20,123 bases of DNA from Chromera velia. Lineage: Eukaryota; Sar; Chromeraceae. The position numbers and the translations under genes are program-made. A model generated the notes under the pieces. That model worked only from the letters and a program-made list of their open reading frames with translations, ran no database searches and was not told the origin of the DNA. Each line of letters opens with the position of its first letter. Positions within the stretch are counted from its first letter, which is position 1. The DNA is taken from positions 1,317-21,439 of the forward strand of contig JAHBMJ010002213.1 of NCBI GenBank assembly GCA_018398765.1, read 5' to 3'. This document shows, in pieces, positions 11,305-20,123 of this stretch.

Positions 11305-12857
11305 GATAGTTAGTCAGGTTAGTTATGAAGAGAAACAGAGATAGACGGGCAGAGAATAATCGAAATGAAGCGGCCAGCACGGGAAAGAGGCCACTGCACT
11401 GGGAATGAAAAGACTGCAGGGTAGCAAATCGATTGAAGCCAACTCATCCCCCCATTCCCCCAGAGATACACAGGCACATAAACAGACGGGGAGTGAGTGA
11501 GAGAAAGAATGACAGGCTGACGTTCGGTCTCGAACCGCTCCTTCGGGAAATCGCTGTAGCTCTTCACCTTCACCTTCCCAGCAAGGCTATGAGATCCCAA
11601 CACATCTGCCACGTGAACGAAGCCGTATGCGGGTGCGTTCTCAAGATCGAAAAAAGAAGGACGAGGCGACGAGAGGCCCTCTCTGTCTCCGCGTCTCTGA
11701 TGTTCTTCCCCCTGTGTCTCCGGAGGATTCATGAGAAGGGCTCCCTCGGACCCATCTTTGATTTGGGCCTTCGCGGCCGTGGCCACTCTCTCCAAGAGAC
11801 TCGGCAGAGTAGCACAGGGGGCGGACTGTCTCTCCAGTTCCTCCTCGGCCTGCACAGGCGGGGGAAAGCGAAAGAGGAAACAGAGTTTCTTTTTAGGCTC
11901 TCTGAATGTCAGTTTTATTATGTGTTTGCCACATGTGCTGCGAAGAAATAGCGCGAAGAAGGGACAGACGGCGAAAACTACGACTGTGCGATGGGGAAAG
12001 GAAGGATAAACTCACAAATATCAGATGCGACAAGCACCAAACACCGTCTCGAGAAATGATCGCCTTTTGAACACTCTACATGTGGCGACAATGCAATGAG
12101 AAGCGGTTGGGCATCTGGCGTGAGATGAGGTGAGAAGCCATCCACTCAAGTAACTAACCAGCCTACCTACCGACCTCAATTTCGGCACGGAGTTTGCGTC
12201 TGAACTCTAGACGTTCATCTGTAGAATAGAGCTCCCGTTCCCTCTCCTCGGGTGATTTTTTTGTCCCATTTCGTTTTCGTCCCACCTGATGAAAGGACGG
12301 GAAGGACAATCATTTGAATTCCGAAAGAGGTATGAGGTTGCGGAGCGTTACGCCGTCTCCGACGACGGCAGGGGACAGAAGAACAATGTTGTGTTCCCGG
12401 AAGACTTTGCGGTATGGGGGCAGCGAAGAGACAAAGCAATGCAGCACAAGGCGAGTCTTCGGGACGGCGAGCATGGAGGAAGAGCTGTAGGACGGGAAGA
12501 TTCTTTCTGACCTTAGAAAATTTACTTCGCTTGTAGTACTTGGTGTCTGTAAGAACGTCTCTCCCCTGAGACCACACACATAACACACAAAGGGAAAGAG
12601 GCAGAAGCGAATCTCACTTCGAATACAGAAGTACCCCAGGATTGCAAGGAAGGAAGGAAGGAATTCAAACAGACCTCATCTACAGATCCCGTTTCTGTGC
12701 TTTCGCGCAACCGCGTTGTAGGAGACGGCAACAGATGTCGTCTCGCCAACGGAAGAACAGAAACAAAAGCAGCCCGGTTGTAATTATCAAAGGAGCCTCC
12801 AGCACTGCCGGATGCTACTGTCAGAAGCGTAGAGACGGGGAAAATCCATCGAAACAT
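6737..12857 (-). CDS. rimM: RimM-domain ribosome maturation factor, predicted plastid-targeted, with acidic C2HC-finger extension (8 exons)
   Basis: Bacterial RimM binds the 30S subunit and helps 16S rRNA and head maturation; a nuclear copy would act in an organelle. Exons, all joining in phase: 12857-12675 (alternative donor after 12618), 12565-12512, 12285-12175, 11849-11522, 11211-10958, 10343-10096, 9509-8022, 7082-6737 (TAA). The product is about 1,003 residues against 170-180 for bacterial RimM. Residues 1-19 (MFRWIFPVSTLLTVASGSA) look like a signal peptide, followed by an Arg/Ser/Pro-rich, Phe-containing transit-like stretch. The RimM N-domain is at about 191-222 (YGFVHVADVLGSHSLAGKVKVK, then SDFPKERF) and continues over the next exon with FLLKVEGVTTKEEAAMLQG at 254-272. 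Residue 394 onward is highly acidic, with a C2HC motif (C413, C416, H429, C433). The last exon (VVPFDTPNIIDD) could be the remnant of the RimM PRC-barrel end, which is tentative. RimM identity is firm; the joining of the acidic exons is inferred from phase and splice sites. Confidence 0.75.
7187..7800. repeat. 44-bp minisatellite, 14 copies, inside the last intron of the RimM-like gene
   Basis: The word AGGAACAGAA or a one-base variant recurs at exact 44-bp spacing from 7201 to 7773 with very little divergence. The plus strand is almost pure purine, so the transcribed (minus-sense) strand is pyrimidine-rich. The array lies within the intron 8021-7083. Confidence 0.92.
10836..10921. repeat. 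Compound (CG)n-(CA)n-(GA)n microsatellite in an intron
   Basis: The order on the plus strand is (CG)n at 10836-10849, (CA)n to about 10888, then (GA)n from about 10896 to 10920. It lies in the intron between the RimM-like exons 11211-10958 and 10343-10096. In the sense orientation it is CT/GT-rich. Confidence 0.95.
11217..11302. repeat. Compound (CA)n-(GA)n microsatellite next to an exon
   Basis: CA and GA runs occupy the 3' end of the intron immediately upstream of the RimM-like exon starting at 11211. In the sense orientation the (CT)n/(GT)n runs serve as the pyrimidine tract of the 3' splice site, ending GTGCGTGCAG. Confidence 0.93.
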
Positions 12858-12891
12858 GGTAAGAAACAAGCTCTGAGCGCCCTGTCCGAGC

Positions 12892-13443
12892 TCACGCCCT
12901 CAGGAACACACTTTTGGCTTTGAGATCAGAGACGGTGTTCAGTTCTCGCTGCAACTTCTTTTGCGAATAGCGAAGATCTTGCAGCTTTCGCCTGGCCTGG
13001 TATATTGCCCTTGTATGGGTAGTGAATGCATGAGTACAACTCCCACACACTCCCACTTGCACTGCTGTCCCTCACCAATGCTATGTGCTTCATGATGGAG
13101 CGCGTGACGGTCTCTCGATCGGTATCGCCCCCGGCGTCTTATTTGAAGGTACAATGATATCAACGAACGGCGAAGCGATGGTCGGACCCCGGCCTGCATG
13201 TAGCTAGCCCATTTCGCGAGCGGCGAAGCTACGAATCGGGCCGGCCTACATGCGCATGCATGCATGCATTTATAATTAATTGCATGCATGCATGCTTTGA
13301 GCCATTCTTCACTTACCACTACTTGCCGTTCTTATACTGAAGTGCCCTGGCAAGAAAACCTCAAGCCAGTCAGAGGTTTCGGTACCTAAACTGCTGTGAA
13401 TCTCTGTATCTTCTTGCTTTGTAGAGTTTTGTGGCCTTTCCCT
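12892..13443 (-). CDS. Small spliced coding region just upstream of the RimM-like gene, unknown family
   Basis: Three minus-strand exons join in phase: 13443-13317 (donor GTAAGT), 13137-13076 (donor GTGAGG) and 12996-12892, ending in TGA. They give about 97 residues, including TSDWLEVFLPGHFSIRTASS, then DTDRETVTRSIMKHIAL and a basic, probably helical/coiled-coil end ARRKLQDLRYSQKKLQREL. No in-frame ATG was found. A TAG precedes 13443 in frame and doubles as a possible TATAG acceptor, so a 5' exon is missing or lies under the divergent gene. The stop is 35 bp before the RimM-like ATG. Alternatively, a GTGAGC donor at 12895-12890 could splice in phase to 12804 and make these exons part of the RimM-like gene. 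I do not recognise the family. Confidence 0.5.
13254..13295. repeat. GCATGCATGC inverted repeat
   Basis: Arms of 15 bp at 13254-13268 and 13281-13295 are perfectly complementary, around a 12-bp AT loop. The arms are themselves tandem GCAT, so TGCATGCA occurs several times. The repeat sits in the inferred intron between the exons 13443-13317 and 13137-13076. Confidence 0.85.
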
Positions 13444-13521
13444 CTATACGTACAGTTGTACATACAACAAGGGGTGACTGAGATATACTGAGACGAACAG
13501 AGACTGGAGGAGAGGGTCGCC

Positions 13522-16500
13522 ATGTCCCGCAAAAAAAAAGAGTTCACAGAAGCAGAAAACAAGATTTTGGAGGAAAATGGCACCACAACCTTCATCAGGG
13601 ACAACAAGATGATTTGCCTGTGCCATCCGTGCAAAGATGCAGGGAAAAAAAGTTTTGAGATCAAACTCAATAATCCCTTCCAGTTGTACGAGTACTACAG
13701 AACAGAAGAAATTGAAGAGAAGGACAAAGACGGCAATGTTGTGAAGAAAACCGTGGTGAGAGGCCACGTCGGGGGGGAGCCTCATATGTCCGCATTGAGA
13801 GAGCAGAAGAATCAAAAATCACAGTCGAGGTTGACTTCTTTCTTTGCCAAGCAGCCCAAGCAGAAACCACCAGATCCTCCAAAGCGTCCCGCTACCGATA
13901 CAGAAGAGAGAAGTAGATTAGGCCCCTCAGACTCTCAAAATCCTCCTGAAGAGGCGCCTCTTGAGCAGGCACCCCTCTTTTGCCATGGGATTTCTCTTCT
14001 ACACTACGACAACCCTTCATTTTCTAGCATCACTGAGTACGCCCAGTTTGCTGACGTATTCATCCGTTACGTTCGGAAGGAAGATGGTGTGAACGATTAC
14101 CAGTCTCGAAGAATGCAGGCAGTCTTCAAGGTCAGTGCAATCCGTGTGATGAGATCCGTCTTAAAGACATTTCATGTGGTGCTTCGACTTTCAATATTTC
14201 TCTACATTTGCTCCATGCTGAATGCAGGCAACTCCAACACTACACGACCGACGGTGCAGCTCGGACGCCGAAGAGAGGTACAACAAAAGGGTGCCGTGGG
14301 ACAGGGTAGACGATGTGGTGCTGAGAAAAGAGGGGGATCCTTCCTCCTTTGCATGGCCAATGTCCAAGCTCTGTTGGCAGAGGGCGAGCACCACATACAA
14401 GCAGACGCCGTACGGGAAGAAATCGGACACACTCAAGAAAATCGTCAAGACAGAAGCAGTTCTCGCGCAGGGGGTCAGTCCATTTGACCGTATAAGAGAA
14501 TTTTTGACCTTTCTCCAGTATTTTTCAGTACACTGTTTCTTTTACTCTATCTGGAATTGCTTTGTAACTGCAGCATCTATTAGCACACTGTAGCAGTTTC
14601 CTTCACTCTGTTTCTAACTGTCTGTCACTGCAGAAATATACCCACCTTGAGACTTTGAGCCAGGTCAAGGACGATCTAGCGAAAATGAATACTGGGGAGC
14701 CGGGCCTCCTCGAAAAGCAGCAGCAGAAGGCAGTGCTGTCCGCACTGCACAAGGCGGAGAAGGACGAGGTTGCGTGGGCCAAAAGTGCCCCCGGCGTTAG
14801 ATACTACAATGAGGAAGAGTGGACCAACCTACGCGCACGAGTGGATCTCTTCAATGACTGGAATGACAAACTCGAAGAGAATCGACTGCTCCAATTCCGC
14901 AGCACAGACAATTTCCTCATCAATTTTCTCTCCCTTTACGAAGAGGGCCGTCTGAATAACACCCCCATCTTAGATCTCATGCGTGCATATTGCAATCGCC
15001 TCCTGGGATGGAAGAACGCACCTCTGGGCACGCAAGGCAGTGCGTTTGTTCACCGCCTAATCACGGCAGGGGGGGCCCCTGTCCAGAGGGATCTCAAAAG
15101 GTATTTAGTAGGGTTTGGGGTCCGTTGGAGGCAGAGGGACAAAAAAAGGTTGGAGCCTAGGTTGGAGGAATCAACAGGAGCGGGAGAAGCAGCTGCGGCT
15201 GCCGATACTGAAGGTCCTGACCTCTTGTTCGATATTTCGAAGGCAGCCATGGGCAGGCGATTGAAAATGCGCCTTCCGGCAATTCGTGTTCGCCTTCAGC
15301 CTCTCTCGGAGTTGTCCCAAAATCCACAGAAACTGAAGGCAACCCTCTGCATCGACGCCAGCAAACTCGAGGAAGAGGTTGCTTTCCACTCTCGGTCAGT
15401 CAGTCAGTCAGTCAGTCAGTCAGTCAGTCAATCAATCAGTTAGTCAGTCAGTCAGTCAGTCAGTTAGTCAGTCAGTCAGTCAGTTAGTTAGTCAGTAAGT
15501 CAATCAATCAGTCTGAAAGCCTTCTTTTCTCCGCCCACTCATTTGTTGTTGTGTCAGTCATTAAGTCAATCACAAAAAGTCATACGCAGCGTTCATTAAA
15601 TACATTGTTATGTGATTCTATGCAGATATCAGAAATGGATAGGGGGGTGCCATCCGCTCCATGCTTTGACCCCCCCTCCTCAGAATGCCTCCGATCGGAA
15701 GCCAGAGATCAGATACTACGACCCCGTGGAGAACCCTTTGAAGAAGGAGGAGATTGCGAAGTACATGACAGTCGCTCTCCTCGTTTTTCACGATGGCCTG
15801 TGGGCAACACTTGCTCTGGGGGTGAAGCTTCACCACGGAAACCTCCTGAGGGATGAGGGGGCATTCAGGGATGATGTGATCGAGGTTGTGGAAACAAGTG
15901 AGGAGATTGAGCTCCTCAATGTGTGCTTTGATGGGGACCCGACGCAAGCTGACTTCGTGGCAAAAAGCATCGCAGCACACCTGCGGGATCCCGCAGGACG
16001 TTCGTGGCCCGCCTCGTCCTGCACCCCCCATTCCAACAAATGTGCACACAAGGCAATCATCTTTGGAAGCCGAACCCTCGAATTCTCCCGCAAGTACATT
16101 CTCGACAGTGGGTTTCTTTCCAGAGTAAAAGAGATGCCAGTCCGTACGTATAGGTCGAAAGACTTGACTTCCGATTACACGGTGTGGGAGTTCTGTAAAC
16201 CCCAAAGCGCAAAGGGGGTTGTGGCTCTTCGGTCGGTCCCCGATACATTCAAGGTCGGAATGGCTCTCGTGATGGTTGCGATCCGACTCTCGTGTGTACT
16301 CGCCCTTCCCAACAAACTGCTCAAGAGAGGAGACTCCGAATTCTGTCGGGTGGCTGTTGAGGCCCGGTGGTTGTCGGGTGGGATTCTTGACACCATCAAA
16401 GGCTGGGCCCCTGCAACACGGCACAACATCCGCTGTGCAATGGTTGGATCCACCATCACTCTCGCAAAAACAGCAACTCCCGAGAGGGAGAACAACTCCC

Positions 16501-16989
16501 CAGAAGAGTATACATTCGGAACCTTCCGTTCCCTCTCTCCCTCCCACGAATGGACTGCAGTTGCATTCCCTCTCTCCCTCTCTCCCACGAATGCCGCTTG
16601 AAGGGGCTGAGTCTCCTGCCCTTCCCTTTCCTTTCACTCGCCCCCTGCAGGCAGGAAACTACTTCACCAGAGGGGCGATCATCACGCTCCACGACGTCAA
16701 AGAGAAGGGAACACACGAAGGCTTCTGGGTTGTTTTGTCGATCTACAGGAGGGGTGTCAATGGAACAAGTCAGTACAAACAGGCAAAACTTGTGATGGTG
16801 CAAGGGGTCGTCGCGAGCCCCACCACACCGGAGGTCGTTCTCCATATCTTTCCGGTGACTGTTCTGCAGGAAGGCACTGAGCGAAGCATCTCGCTCGATG
16901 GGGAGGGGGAAAGGGGGTTCACCAGAGTGACAATTGCAAAGGGAAAACTGGGAGTGCAAGCAAAAAAGCACTTCTTTTCGGAGATTTGA
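13522..16989 (+). CDS. BED-like zinc-finger protein with PIP box, possibly transposase-derived (5 exons)
   Basis: ATG 13522 has good context (GTCGCCATGT). Exons: 13522-14130, 14228-14473, 14634-15394, 15626-16527 (or 16559), 16655 (or 16651)-16989, ending TGA; all are in phase and give about 950 residues. The first three donors read GTCAGT. Residues 32-37 (CLCHPC) with H82 and H88 form a BED-like Cys/His cluster. Residues 101-108, QSRLTSFF, match the PCNA-interaction box QxxLxxFF exactly, and a Lys/Pro-rich linker follows. In exon 4, NVCFDGDPTQADF (about residue 638) and, 30 residues on, CTPHSNKCAHK resemble the acidic and CxxH landmarks of hAT-like/RNase-H-fold transposases, but I cannot align a full catalytic triad. 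BED finger plus PIP box is common in DNA-transposon proteins. No terminal inverted repeats were found. The exon 4/5 junction is uncertain. Confidence 0.65.
15395..15513. repeat. (GTCA)n microsatellite forming the 5' end of an intron
   Basis: About 30 tetranucleotide units, mostly GTCA with GTTA and ATCA variants, start exactly at the inferred splice donor after base 15394. The repeat unit itself spells the donor consensus GTCAGT seen elsewhere in the window. Confidence 0.9.
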
Positions 16990-17061
16990 AGGGGGTGCAT
17001 GCAAATGTGCATGTACCAGCCTAGATACCAGCCTCCCCCAACTAGGTGACAAAATTTATGA

Positions 17062-17780
17062 ATAACTTTTGAAATATAAGGAATTAGAAGCTGAAATTGA
17101 CGGTGTACAGCCTTCGAACATAGACTAATTACTGCTCTCAAAATCCTTTTTATGCTAGAGAAAAAAAGTGTTATGGTGTAAGACAATTTTTGAGGTTGGA
17201 AGTGAGGTCACTTTTACTATATGTAATTTACTTTACTCTACAACTAAAAAAGTAAAAACCTATAACTTTTGAAATATAAGGAATTAGAAGCTGAAATTAA
17301 CGGTGTACAGCCTTCAAACATAGGCTAATTACTGCTCTTAAAATCTTTTTTATGTTAGAGAAAAAAAGTGTTATAGTGCAATACTATTTTTGAGGTTAGA
17401 AGTAAGGTCACTTTTACTATATGTAATTTACTTTACTCTACAACTAAAAAAGTAAAAACCTATAACTTTTGAAATATAAGGAATTAGAAGCTGAAATTAA
17501 CGGTGTACAGCTTTCAAACATAGACTAATTACTGCTCTCAAAATCTTTTTTATGCTAGAGAAAAAAAGTGTTATAGTGCAATACTATTTTTGAGGTTAGA
17601 AGTAAGGTCACTTTTACTATATGTAATTTACTTTACTCTACAACTAAAAAAGTAAAAACCTATAACTTTTGAAATATAAGGAATTAGAAGCTGAAATTAA
17701 CGGTGTACAGCCTTCAAACATAGGCTAATTACCGTTTTTAAAATCTTTTTTATGTTAGAGAAAAAAAGTGCTAGAGTGTA
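17062..17780. repeat. 200-bp AT-rich satellite, about 3.6 copies
   Basis: The word ATAACTTTTGAAATATAAGG begins at 17062, 17262, 17462 and 17662, an exact 200-bp period with few substitutions. The last unit drifts away after about 17770 and fuses to the next satellite. No coding content. Confidence 0.95.
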
Positions 17781-17815
17781 ACATCGTTGTGGGGATTGGA
17801 TGACAACGGATGTCA

Positions 17816-19320
17816 GGTCACTGCACGAAAGAGAGGCGAAATGTGCAAACATGCATGCAGAACTTTGAAACCAGAGCGAGGGGGACAATGAAACTGAGGC
17901 TACAAAGCCATCCCACTTGCACCTCCTGAGCCCTCTTACTTGTGCTAATACAAAAAACTTTCCTTGTAGAACACCCCCACTGATTGTACCTCAAAGGACC
18001 CTCAAGTCACCCGCATGAAAGAGAGGCGAAATGTGCAAACATGCATGCAGAACTTTGGAACCAGAGCGAGGGGGACAATGAAACTGAGGCTGCAAAGCCG
18101 TCCCACCTGCACCTCCTGAGCCCTTTTACTTGTGCTAATGCAAAAAACTTTCCTTGCAGAACACCCCCACTGATTTTACCTCAAAGAACCCTCAAGTCAC
18201 CCGCACGAAAGAGAGGCGAAATGTGCAAACATGCATGCAGAACTTTGGAACCAGAGCGAGGGGGACAATGAAACTGAGGCTAGAAAGCCGTCCCACCTAC
18301 ACCTCCTGAGCCCTCTTACTTGTGCTAATGCAGAAAACTTTCCTTGCAGAACACCCCCACTGATTGTACCTCAAAGGACCCTCAAGTCACCCGCACGAAA
18401 GAGAGGCGAAATGCGCAAACATGCATGCAGAACTTTGGAACCAGAGCGAGGGGGACAATGAAACTGATGCTACAAAGCCGTCCCACCTGCACCTCCTGAG
18501 CCCTCTTACTTGTGCTAATGCAAAAAACTTTCCTTGCAGAACACCCCCACTGATTGTACCTCAAAGGACCCTCAAGTCACCCGCACGAAAGAGAGGCGAA
18601 ATGTGCAAACATGCATGCAGAACTTTGGAACCAGAGCGAGGGGGACAATGAAACTGAGGCTACAAAGCCGTCCCACCTGCACCTCCTGAGCCCTCTTACT
18701 TGTGCTAATGCAAAAAACTTTCCTTGCAGAACACCCCCACTGATTGTACCTCAAAGGACCCTCAAGTCACCCGCACGAAAGAGAGGCGAAATGTGCAAAC
18801 ATGCATGCAGAACTTTGGAACCAGAGCGAGGGGGACAATGAAATCGAGGCTACAAAGCCGTCCCACCTGCACCTCCTGAGCCCTCTTACTTGTGCTAATG
18901 CAAAAAACTTTCCTTGCAGAACACCCCCACTGATTGTACCTCAAAGGACCCTCAAGTCACCCGCACGAAAGAGAGGCGAAATGTGCAAACATGCATGCAG
19001 AACTTTGGAACCAGAGGGAGGGGGACAATGAAACTGAGGCTAGAAAGCCGTCCTACCTGCACCTCCTGAGCCCTTTTACTTGTGCTAATGCAAAAAACTT
19101 TCCTTGCAGAACACCCCCACTGACTGTACCTCAAAGGACCCTCAAGTCACTCGCACGAAAGAGAGACAAAATGTGCAAACATGCATGCAGAACTTTGGAA
19201 CCAGAGCGAGGGGGACAATGAAACTGAGGCTAGACAGCCGTCCCACCTACACCTCCTGAGCCCTCTTACTTGTGCTAATGCAAAAAACTTTCCTTACAGA
19301 ACACCTCCACTGATTGTACC
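17816..19320. repeat. 190-bp satellite, 8 copies, each with a TGCATGCA palindrome
   Basis: The unit start GAAAGAGAG recurs every 190 bp. TGCATGCA lies at 17852, 18042, 18232, 18422, 18612, 18802, 18992 and 19182. Copies differ by only a few substitutions each. Because 190 is not a multiple of three, the 95-codon open frames that appear in each unit shift frame from copy to copy and are treated as accidental. Confidence 0.95.
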
Positions 19321-19522
19321 TGCCTGTCTGGCTGCCTGGCTGAACCTGGCTGCCTGTCTACTTGTCTAACTGTCTGCCTGTGTGTGTACCTGTCGCCCTC
19401 TCTACCTCTCTGCACCTCAATGTTTTACTCCCCCTCTGCCTGCCGGCCTGCCTCTCGGCCTCCCTGTCTCTCTGTCTCTCTGTCAACATGTAGTCTGTCT
19501 GTATATATTTGCTGTCTGACAG

Positions 19523-19554
<32 letters not shown>

Positions 19555-19612
19555 GGTCTGTCGGTCTGTCTGTCTGTCTGTCTGTCTGCCTGCCTGCCTG
19601 CCTGTCTACTCG
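19321..19612. repeat. Degenerate to perfect (CTGT)n/(CTGC)n microsatellite
   Basis: The tract is degenerate at 19321-19500 and nearly perfect at about 19523-19600, directly after the last 190-bp unit. Opposite-strand frames rich in Asp-Arg-Gln-Thr are translation artefacts of the repeat. Confidence 0.92.
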
Positions 19613-19844
19613 CCTGAGTTTCATGAGGGATTGAGACAGGGAAGAAATGGGAAGAAGGCACGAGAGAGGCAGGAAGGTACATAAAAACATGCAGAAGGAC
19701 GTGGATGGATCGACCGACCTCAGATGACCTCAGCACGGACGGAGCGTGGAGTCCCCTTAGCCGACCAAATTCCTGATGCTGGCAGGGTGTTTGTTGCGTC
19801 CAATATCATGTGGCTTCCTTCCTATGCTCGATCTGCAAAAAGAC

Positions 19845-20021
19845 ATGGGGGACAAGGCGCAGGCCATCAATGAAGAATGGATGACCCAGCAACTTTCTTC
19901 GCCACTTTTCAGAATGAGGCGTCCTACCATTTTTCGACTAAACAGTCGCTCCTGGGTTCTATTGTCTATCCCGCTTCTTGTAGTAGGCTTCTTCGCTCTC
20001 CAATTCTTGGCATCTTCTTAA
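19845..20021 (+). CDS. Short protein or last exon with C-terminal membrane segment
   Basis: From ATG 19845 (context AGACATGG) the frame encodes 58 residues ending at 20021. Earlier in-frame ATGs at 19776 and 19824 would give 81 or 65. The first part, MGDKAQAINEEWMTQQL, is polar. A basic stretch (MRRPTIFRLNSRS) is followed by a hydrophobic segment, SWVLLSIPLLVVGFFALQF, close to the C-terminus, the layout of a tail-anchored or single-pass small membrane protein. It could also be the last exon of a gene beginning further left. I do not recognise the family. Confidence 0.4.
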   Translation: MGDKAQAINEEWMTQQLSSPLFRMRRPTIFRLNSRSWVLLSIPLLVVGFFALQFLASS

Positions 20022-20123
20022 GGGGAGCTCGCATCGAGACCCGCAGCCAGAGACACGGCTGCTCTCTACAATCTAGGACCGCAGCTGTGTGCCGTTACCG
20101 GTTGCAACAGGCACAGTCCTGCA

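Noticed and set aside
15618-16637. 339-codon open frame on the minus strand
   Set aside because: It is antisense to exon 4 of the plus-strand gene, which has matching splice phases and better protein character.
17984-19221. Series of 95-codon plus-strand frames, one per satellite unit
   Set aside because: The 190-bp period shifts frame each unit and the frames are identical by repetition. There is no independent sign of coding selection.

Overview
The window looks like nuclear DNA of a photosynthetic alveolate, most likely a chromerid-type alga. The evidence is spliced genes, long pyrimidine-rich or microsatellite-laden introns, a nucleus-encoded bacterial-type 30S ribosome maturation factor (RimM) with a leader that resembles a two-part complex-plastid targeting sequence, and dense satellite DNA. 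The taxonomic call is inference; no marker gene fixes the species. No rRNA, tRNA, CRISPR or operon structure was seen.

Layout. 1-1250 is low-complexity, CT-rich DNA with (CTGT)n runs and no supportable gene. 1250-3480 is AT-rich DNA with GGTGCA-motif clusters on both sides of a broken minus-strand reading frame (2128-2785). 3537-4289 (minus) encodes a P-loop kinase-like protein interrupted by one in-frame TAG. 4961-5719 is a 74-bp minisatellite and 5720-6736 is AT-rich intergenic DNA with a weak LTR/primer-binding-site-like signature.

6737-12857 (minus) is the main gene. Eight exons join in phase into a protein of about 1,003 residues: secretory-type leader, RimM N-terminal region, then a very acidic segment with a C2HC zinc-finger motif. 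Its introns hold a 44-bp minisatellite and long CA/GA microsatellites. Only 35 bp upstream of its ATG lies the stop codon of a second minus-strand set of exons (12892-13443), which is either a separate small gene or an alternative 5' part of the same gene. Head-to-head with it, 13522-16989 (plus) is a five-exon gene for a protein of about 950 residues with a BED-like Cys/His cluster, a canonical PCNA-interaction (PIP) box and a possible RNase-H-like transposase-type middle. Homology for that middle part is weak.

17062-19320 consists of two abutting satellites: four copies of a 200-bp AT-rich unit, then eight copies of a 190-bp unit. Every 190-bp unit carries the palindrome TGCATGCA. A (CTGT)n tract follows, then a short plus-strand reading frame with a C-terminal membrane segment (19845-20021).

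A thread through the window is the splice donor: most inferred introns on both strands start GTCAGT or a near variant, not GTAAGT/GTGAGT. One intron starts directly with a (GTCA)n microsatellite. All exon joins were made by eye from splice dinucleotides, phase and protein continuity, and no transcript evidence was available.
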